A stretch of 64,000 bases of DNA. It comes from Nannobrachium achirus (lineage: Eukaryota; Chordata; Actinopteri; Myctophiformes; Myctophidae). Below are positions 59,154 through 64,000 of this stretch, in pieces (the first letter of the stretch is position 1; the number at the start of each line of letters is the position of its first letter). Location: contig OY997640.1 of assembly GCA_963921795.1 (NCBI GenBank), positions 15,373,186-15,437,185 of the forward strand. Reading direction: 5' to 3'. The notes beneath the pieces are model-generated. The model saw only the letters and a list, made by a program, of their open reading frames with translations, was not told where the DNA came from and made no database searches. The position numbers were made by a program, and so were the translations under genes.

Positions 59154-59307
59154 CCAGCTGGGAGCTGCAGATTACTGAACCTTACAGTAGCTAAGGGATG
59201 GCAACGGTGATAACACACTCCTACCAAGGGATGACAACGGGCATATCGGCTGCTTCAGGAGCTCTGTTTGACCAAGCCTTCTGCTGTTCTGTGGAACGTG
59301 TATGTCT

Positions 59308-59308
59308 G

Positions 59309-59343
<35 letters not shown>

Positions 59344-59355
59344 CACACACACACA

Positions 59356-59452
<97 letters not shown>

Positions 59453-59495
59453 ATACACATACACATACACATACACGCACACGCACACGCACACG
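59308..59495. repeat. Compound (CT)n, (AC)n, (GCAC)n, (ACATAC)n array
   Basis: Blocks run in order: (CT)n, (AC)n, about 15 units of GCAC, (AC)n, then ACATAC and GCACAC hexamers. Confidence 0.95.
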
Positions 59496-59739
59496 AACAC
59501 ACTTATTGGGAGTGCTGTGGTGTGTATGAGTCATAGTATTCATTGGAGTACTCTTTACCATTAAGCAGTTTTGAGCACATTATTGGTTTATTGTCATCAG
59601 TGGATCCTGCATGCTTTTCAGCGCACGCTTTGAAGTGAAGTGAAGTGCTCACAACGTACAATCCTGAGTGTTCCTTTTGACCCTTTGAACCAAAAGTTAT
59701 ATTTTATTATCCTTTTGTTGCTGCATTCAGGTGCATTAA

Positions 59740-59741
<2 letters not shown>

Positions 59742-59810
<69 letters not shown>

Positions 59811-59812
59811 CA
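59742..59812. repeat. (GA)n microsatellite
   Basis: About 50 bp of GA pass into GACAGA variants. Confidence 0.96.
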
Positions 59813-59869
59813 CCATATCTAACAGTATATAACAATATTAAGCCCCTATCTAACAGGAATTCATAGACA

Positions 59870-60500
59870 GACATGGGGGCATAAAGGGATTGTATGTTGT
59901 GATGTCATGGGAACCACACTAATATAATCCCTTTTATGCCCATATATGAAGATCCCTGATGTCATCAATTTTAAGCCAATATTAAACAGGACTTCATATG
60001 GGAATGCCCATATATGGGGCAAGACAGCCCATATCTGTGTGGCTGGTTCAGACAGGGATCTCCATGTATGGGCATAAGAGGGATTTTATGTATGATGTCA
60101 GATGTCATAGGATTTTCACATAACGAATAACTAAGCAAGTAAGCATGTTTGGGGTCTCACAGCATATCTCCATATACAGTACATGGATCTCCATATATGG
60201 GTACCAGGGGTCTCCATATATGGATAACGCGTCCGATATACATCACTGGCCAGAAGGCCAAGACATGGCGCGACCTCGCCCTTCAGGGCTTGACTTGAAT
60301 GTGAAAATCCAATAAAAAAATTACGTTTCCCAAATATAGAGATGACTGACATCATATGTGTCTGATGTCATACAGGACAACATGAGAGACTGACACAGTA
60401 TGTCCATATATGGGCATTCCAAGACATGGGCTTAATATCGATTACATCAGGGATCTCCATATATGGGCATAAAAGGGACAAGTATGGAATGGTTACCGGT
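59870..60500. promoter_or_regulatory. CArG-rich dispersed repeat upstream of the zinc-finger gene
   Basis: Perfect CArG consensus sites CCATATATGG occur at 60008, 60191, 60214, 60404 and 60457. ATGTCA or TGATGTCA half-sites stand near most of them. GGCGCGACCTCGCCCTTCAG (60268) matches the complement of the palindromic block at 33290 in the 1.1-kb insertion. CArG boxes are the binding site of serum response factor; whether any is bound here is unknown, and the repeat may be purely transposon-derived. Confidence 0.6.
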
Positions 60501-60512
60501 ATGTTATATTGA

Positions 60513-60589
60513 TGACATCACTCTTGCCCAAATATGGAGGTGTGAGTGTTGTGAGTGATGTCATACCAAAGCTTAAGCATATATAAATA
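60513..60589 (+). promoter_or_regulatory. Proximal promoter of the zinc-finger gene
   Basis: TGACATCA (60513-60520) and its complement TGATGTCA (60556-60563) flank a perfect CArG box CCAAATATGG (60528-60537). A TATA box TATAAATA follows at 60582-60589. This spacing predicts a start of transcription near 60610-60620 and a 5' leader of only about 30 nt. The same block is repeated at 61995-62106. Inference: the site combination resembles serum- and cAMP-responsive immediate-early promoters. Confidence 0.65.
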
Positions 60590-60645
60590 GGCGTGAAGAC
60601 ACTCCAGAGTCCAGACTTCTCCACTTAGAGAAAAACTACAAGGAG

Positions 60646-61392
60646 ATGGAGAGAACGCATTGTCCGGCCTCGACAGAACCTACAACTCTGTCCCCATCAC
60701 AGTCCATGCATAGCAGCTGCTTTGACCATGAACCGCCACTCCTGGAAGGAGTGTGCTCTCGATCTTCCCAGACTAAGCTCGGCTGTTCTGAGTGTACCGT
60801 CACATCTCATCCGAGCCACGATCACCCCTACTGCAAAACGATGGGGAACGATGGACAAATCTGTTCAGAAGCCAGACAGCGAACAGTCACCATCCGGGAA
60901 CAAGGAGACCGACTGAAATCTCCAAGTCATCAACGGTTTACAGAGGTTATAACTCGACCAACAGGAGATGTAAAGAAACATGAGAAGATTCGCACAGGAA
61001 CGATAACTCACGTCTGTAAGCAGTGTGACAAAAGTTTCAGTAGGTTAGATCATCTGAGAAGACACCAGCGTGTCCACACGGGAGAAAAACCCTTCCCCTG
61101 CGAACATTGTGACAAGAGTTTCAGTCAGTCACATAGTCTCAAGGCACACCACCGTCTCCACACGGGAGTAACACCTTTCCACTGTAACCTATGTGACAAG
61201 AGTTTCACCAGGTTAGGTGTCCTGAAGACGCACCGGCGTATCCACACCGGAGAAAAGCCTTTCGACTGTACACTATGTGGCAAGAGTTTCAATCACTTAG
61301 GTAATCTGAAGGTACACCAGCGTATCCACACGGGAGAAGAAAAAAGAAAACGCTCTGCTGTAAACAGTAGTGTTGTAGTCGAGTCCACCTAA
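60646..61392 (+). CDS. C2H2 zinc-finger protein, four fingers, single exon
   Basis: The 248-residue frame is intact. Residues 1-120 are Ser/Thr/His-rich and show no KRAB, SCAN or BTB domain. Four classical C2H2 fingers follow, with zinc ligands C124-C127-H140-H144, C152-C155-H168-H172, C180-C183-H196-H200 and C208-C211-H224-H228. Linkers are TGEKP between fingers 1-2 and 3-4, and the unusual TGVTP between 2-3. Helix positions -1/2/3/6 read R-D-H-R, Q-H-S-A, R-G-V-T and H-G-N-V. A basic KRKR lies just after the last finger. By family it is a nuclear, sequence-specific DNA-binding protein; the target is unknown. The start ATG follows AAGGAG about 55 bp after the TATA box. Whether it is an old retrocopy, one of a tandem family, or a young species-specific gene cannot be decided here. 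Four fingers is short for fish C2H2 genes, so loss of fingers is possible. Confidence 0.85.
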   Translation: MERTHCPASTEPTTLSPSQSMHSSCFDHEPPLLEGVCSRSSQTKLGCSECTVTSHPSHDHPYCKTMGNDGQICSEARQRTVTIREQGDRLKSPSHQRFTEVITRPTGDVKKHEKIRTGTITHVCKQCDKSFSRLDHLRRHQRVHTGEKPFPCEHCDKSFSQSHSLKAHHRLHTGVTPFHCNLCDKSFTRLGVLKTHRRIHTGEKPFDCTLCGKSFNHLGNLKVHQRIHTGEEKRKRSAVNSSVVVEST

Positions 61393-61430
61393 AGCAAGTT
61401 CAAGTCTGAGATAAAAAAATTTAAAAATGA

Positions 61431-61446
61431 AATAAAATAATAAATA
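61431..61446 (+). terminator. Poly(A) signal of the zinc-finger gene
   Basis: AATAAAATAATAAATAA gives AATAAA 39 bp after the stop codon, predicting a 3' UTR of about 60 nt. The whole transcript would be close to 850 nt and unspliced. Confidence 0.6.
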
Positions 61447-61898
61447 AGTACTGTGGAGACAGACACGAAACATGGAGAGAGTATAGGAAAGTGGCATAAT
61501 GTAGCAAATGGTCTGGTCAGTGGGTATTATCCCTTTTCTTTCTTTTTCAGTAGTTGGCCTTCGAAATGGTCAGTAGCTGAGAGGAGGAATAGGGACAAAC
61601 TGAACTCCATCATGGTTAACCCGGGGAAATCTCGCTTTTGCGAACGCCCATCATTTGGACCGGAGGGTTAGCGACTCACTCCACGGAGGTGAAGGTTATG
61701 GTGAGGGTTAGAGTCGGGTGTCGAAAAGATGACATGTAGTAACAGCGACACGCTCCCGGTTAACCCCTCCCATCCACTCTATGGTGATCTGCAGGACAGA
61801 GCGAGCACCTTCAGCCAGAGGCTCACTCTCCCTCCGAAAATGCATACGTAAGGGATAACATCTCGCTCAGCGGTGATTATCTAGTGATAGGAGACCGA

Positions 61899-61946
61899 CA
61901 GGTTGATATGCCACCGACGCGATAGCAGAGGTGGCATATCAACCTG
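61899..61946. repeat. 17-bp-arm inverted repeat
   Basis: CAGGTTGATATGCCACC (61899-61915) and GGTGGCATATCAACCTG (61930-61946) are exact complements around a 14-nt loop. It lies between the gene and the second promoter block. Confidence 0.8.
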
Positions 61947-61985
61947 ACGTTTGTTTATTTTTCCTCCACTGTCATGGTGATGATC

Positions 61986-62106
61986 TTATATTGATGACAT
62001 CACTCTTGCCCTAATATGGAGGTGCTCACATGTTGCTAAGCATGCATGGCAACCAACTGTGTTGTGAGTGATGTCAGACCAAAGCTCTGCTCTGCATATA
62101 TAAATA
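61986..62106 (+). promoter_or_regulatory. Second copy of the zinc-finger promoter block, without a gene
   Basis: TGACATCA (61995-62002), CArG box CCTAATATGG (62010-62019), TGATGTCA (62069-62076) and TATAAATA (62099-62106) appear in the same order as at 60513-60589. 34 extra bases (CTCACATGTTGCTAAGCATG...) sit between the CArG box and the second half-site. No zinc-finger frame follows to the end of the window. Confidence 0.7.
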
Positions 62107-62229
62107 GATTAGGGGGCAAACCAAACCAAGTGCAGCACAGTTATATCTACTGTAGATACAACTTTAGTTACTAGTATACTTTGTAGATTTATTGAAAAAC
62201 ATAATTACCCACTTCAACCCTACATACAT

Positions 62230-62400
62230 TTTGTCCATTTGAAGATAGCCAATCTGAGAGCTCACAATGTGTCACATTGATGCCAATACATTTGTAGTTT
62301 GTAGGCTACTTTACTTTACTTTAAGTACATTTTGAATCCTAGGCTTTTACTTGTAACAGAGTATTTCTACATTGCAGTATTGATACTTTTACTCAAATAA
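62230..62400. mobile_element. hAT-like fragment with half hairpin
   Basis: GAAGATAGCCAATCTGAGAG at 62237 is a diverged left arm. GTAACAGAGTATTTCTACAT and TGATACTTTTACTCAAATAA match the GTACTTTTTCCACCACTG family. Confidence 0.5.
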
Positions 62401-62559
62401 AATAAAATAAACATTTTTTCGCTTGTTTCACCTGTGTTGCTCCTGTCCCCTTTGTCCCTAATTCCCTAGTCTACTACAGTAATACCCCTGACTGCCTGGG
62501 TTTGCTCCTGGGTGACTGCCTGGGTTTGCTCTGAGACTGTGTTTGACTTCACAGCCCTT

Positions 62560-62971
62560 TGTGTAAGGTGTACTTCAGTTCCTGTTCATATCCCTTTGTG
62601 TAAGGTGTACTGAGTGTGTAAGGTGTACTTCAGTTCCTGTTCATATCCCTTTGTGTAAGGTGTACTGAGTGTGTAAGGTGTACTTCAGTTCCTGTTCATA
62701 TCCCTTTGTGTAAGGTGTACTGAGTGTGTAAGGTGTACTTCAGTTCCTGTTCATATCCCTTTGTGTAAGGTGTACTGAGTGTGTAAGGTGTACTTCAGTT
62801 CCTGTTCATATCCCTTTGTGTAAGGTGTACTGAGTGTGTAAGGTGTACTTCAGTTCCTGTTCATATCCCTTTGTGTAAGGTGTACTGAGTGTGTAAGGTG
62901 TACTTCAGTTCCTGTTCATATCCCTTTGTGTAAGGTGTACTGAGTGTGTAAGGTGTACTTCAGTTCCTGTT
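62560..62971. repeat. 55-bp minisatellite, about 7.5 copies
   Basis: The unit starts CCTGTTCATATCCCTTTGTG and contains TAAGGTGTAC twice. Copies at 62581, 62636, 62691, 62746, 62801, 62856 and 62911 look identical by eye, so the array is very young or homogenised. Confidence 0.97.
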
Positions 62972-63076
62972 GGGCAAAGTAAAGACTTGTTTGGCTTCAT
63001 TCCTTCTTTCCTGTGCATTGATTTCCACATTTGGGTGCTTGCCTCGTTTTGGAGAGTCCTGACCAATTGGTTAAAG

Positions 63077-63526
63077 CAGGGGTCTTCAACGTTTTCAGGC
63101 CAAGGACCCCTTAGCTGAGAAAGAGATGAAGCAGGGACCCCCACTAGTATTGTATAAAATTGTGTTGCAGATTAAAATGTTCATAGATTTCTAAGACAGC
63201 TTAGACTTGTTTGACAGCACTGTCATCATATTGGCGTAATGTGTATTTTCAGACGTTTAACCACTTGAACCGAACAAATACTTAGTCTGCTATTCTTCTC
63301 CCTCTACAAACCTCTTTGCCAAAAAATAGCAGATCTACAAGCTTACAACGCCTCGCGCTGCGAGGCGTTGTAAGCTTGTAGATCTGCTATTTTTTGGCTA
63401 ATGTTCCACTCAGAATAGGGATGCTAGGGTTCAAATGGTTAATGTAAAAAACAAAGATTTGGCGGCCTCCCTGTAGCAACTCTGAGGACCCCCTAGGGGT
63501 CCCGGACCCCCTGTTGAAGACCCCTG
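63077..63526. mobile_element. Complete hAT-like MITE with perfect hairpin and TSD
   Basis: It starts CAGGGGTCTTCAACG and ends GTTGAAGACCCCTG. GGTTAAAG is duplicated at 63069-63076 and 63527-63534. The central hairpin has two exact 39-bp arms (63318-63356 and 63360-63398) around GCT, the best-preserved cassette in the window. It has no coding capacity. Confidence 0.93.
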
Positions 63527-63582
63527 GGTTAAAGGATCACAATGGAAACACATACGCTTTTGGCTTCCTTGCATGTTTTATC

Positions 63583-63614
63583 GTAATAATAATAATAATA
63601 ATAGTAATAATAAT
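63583..63614. repeat. (AAT)n microsatellite
   Basis: About ten AAT units with one AGT interruption. Confidence 0.93.
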
Positions 63615-63887
63615 AACTAGGCCTATTTCATCCCACCGGGGAAATTCTGTTTTTAGCATCACCCAGCCGAGTGCTTCTCTAATTACATTTACGTCGTTAT
63701 TATTCCCTGTCCTTAAATAAACGTGAGCTTGTTTTCAGTGTGTTATTACCAATTGGCCAGCACCTCAAAGCACCTCAAAGGGACCAGTGTGTGTTTGCAG
63801 CTCCTTTGAAGACTTGACATCATCAACAACGTGATGCTGGAGGTCCCCAGGGGTGCCACACTATTATTAGACTCCATCTTGTTCCAA

Positions 63888-63990
63888 TGGTAAATGGAAC
63901 TGCATTTATATACCGCCTTTCTCCAAAGTGCTTTACAACGCGTTTCACATTTACCCATTCACCCGATGAGCATGGCAACAACCGGTATTG
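63888..63990. repeat. Retroposon-like repeat, partial
   Basis: GGAACTGCATTTATATACCG and TCCAAAGTGCTTTACAACGC are the common fish repeat also seen at 23790-24000; it runs towards the window end. Confidence 0.5.
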
Positions 63991-64000
63991 CCAGATTTTA

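Overview
The window is eukaryotic, almost certainly teleost fish, and the very high density of long (AC)n/(GT)n, (GA)n and other simple repeats makes a cod-like (gadiform) genome my best guess; the species is inference. I recognise one intact protein gene in 64 kb: a single-exon C2H2 zinc-finger gene at 60646-61392 with its own TATA box and poly(A) signal. The only other coding remnants are two 5'-truncated CR1/L2-type LINE ends (about 57090-57760 and 58683-59153). I see no rRNA, canonical tRNA or CRISPR locus.

Layout. 1-3765 is a 1.5-1.7 kb tandem array. 3.8-10.4 kb is a mosaic of small DNA-transposon derivatives, including a TTAA-flanked foldback element at 8464-9077. 10.4-15.0 kb alternates long microsatellites with MITEs. 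15.4-16.8 kb holds two related TTAA-flanked elements. 17-24.9 kb is mainly hAT-like MITEs. 25.2-27.6 kb is a local duplication around a 54/55-bp minisatellite, with one duplicate filled by a hAT-like element. 30.7-34.6 kb holds a 1.04-kb hAT-like element in a tandem repeat and a hAT-like MITE interrupted by a 1.1-kb insertion. 35-46 kb is more MITEs and GT/AC arrays. 47.2-49.7 kb is an ATCATG-type minisatellite in three blocks. 49.9-55.5 kb has further MITEs, a tRNA-derived SINE and a long-TIR element with a 9-bp target duplication. 56.9-59.2 kb carries the LINE ends. 59.9-62.1 kb is the zinc-finger gene, with CArG (SRF-type) and TGACATCA motifs upstream and a second copy of its promoter block downstream. 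A 55-bp minisatellite and a complete hAT-like MITE close the window.

The most striking signal is a hairpin cassette of about 40-90 bp (arm core AAAATAGCAGATCTACAAGC, GC-rich tip) that I count at roughly 45 places. It lies inside at least six otherwise different transposon-like families, and its two arms often change together. How one palindrome came to be shared by so many families is the main open question. Close behind is the recurrent CArG plus TGACATCA repeat, part of which forms the proximal promoter of the zinc-finger gene. Coordinates were read by eye, so repeat borders may be off by a few bases unless a target-site duplication (TSD) fixes them.
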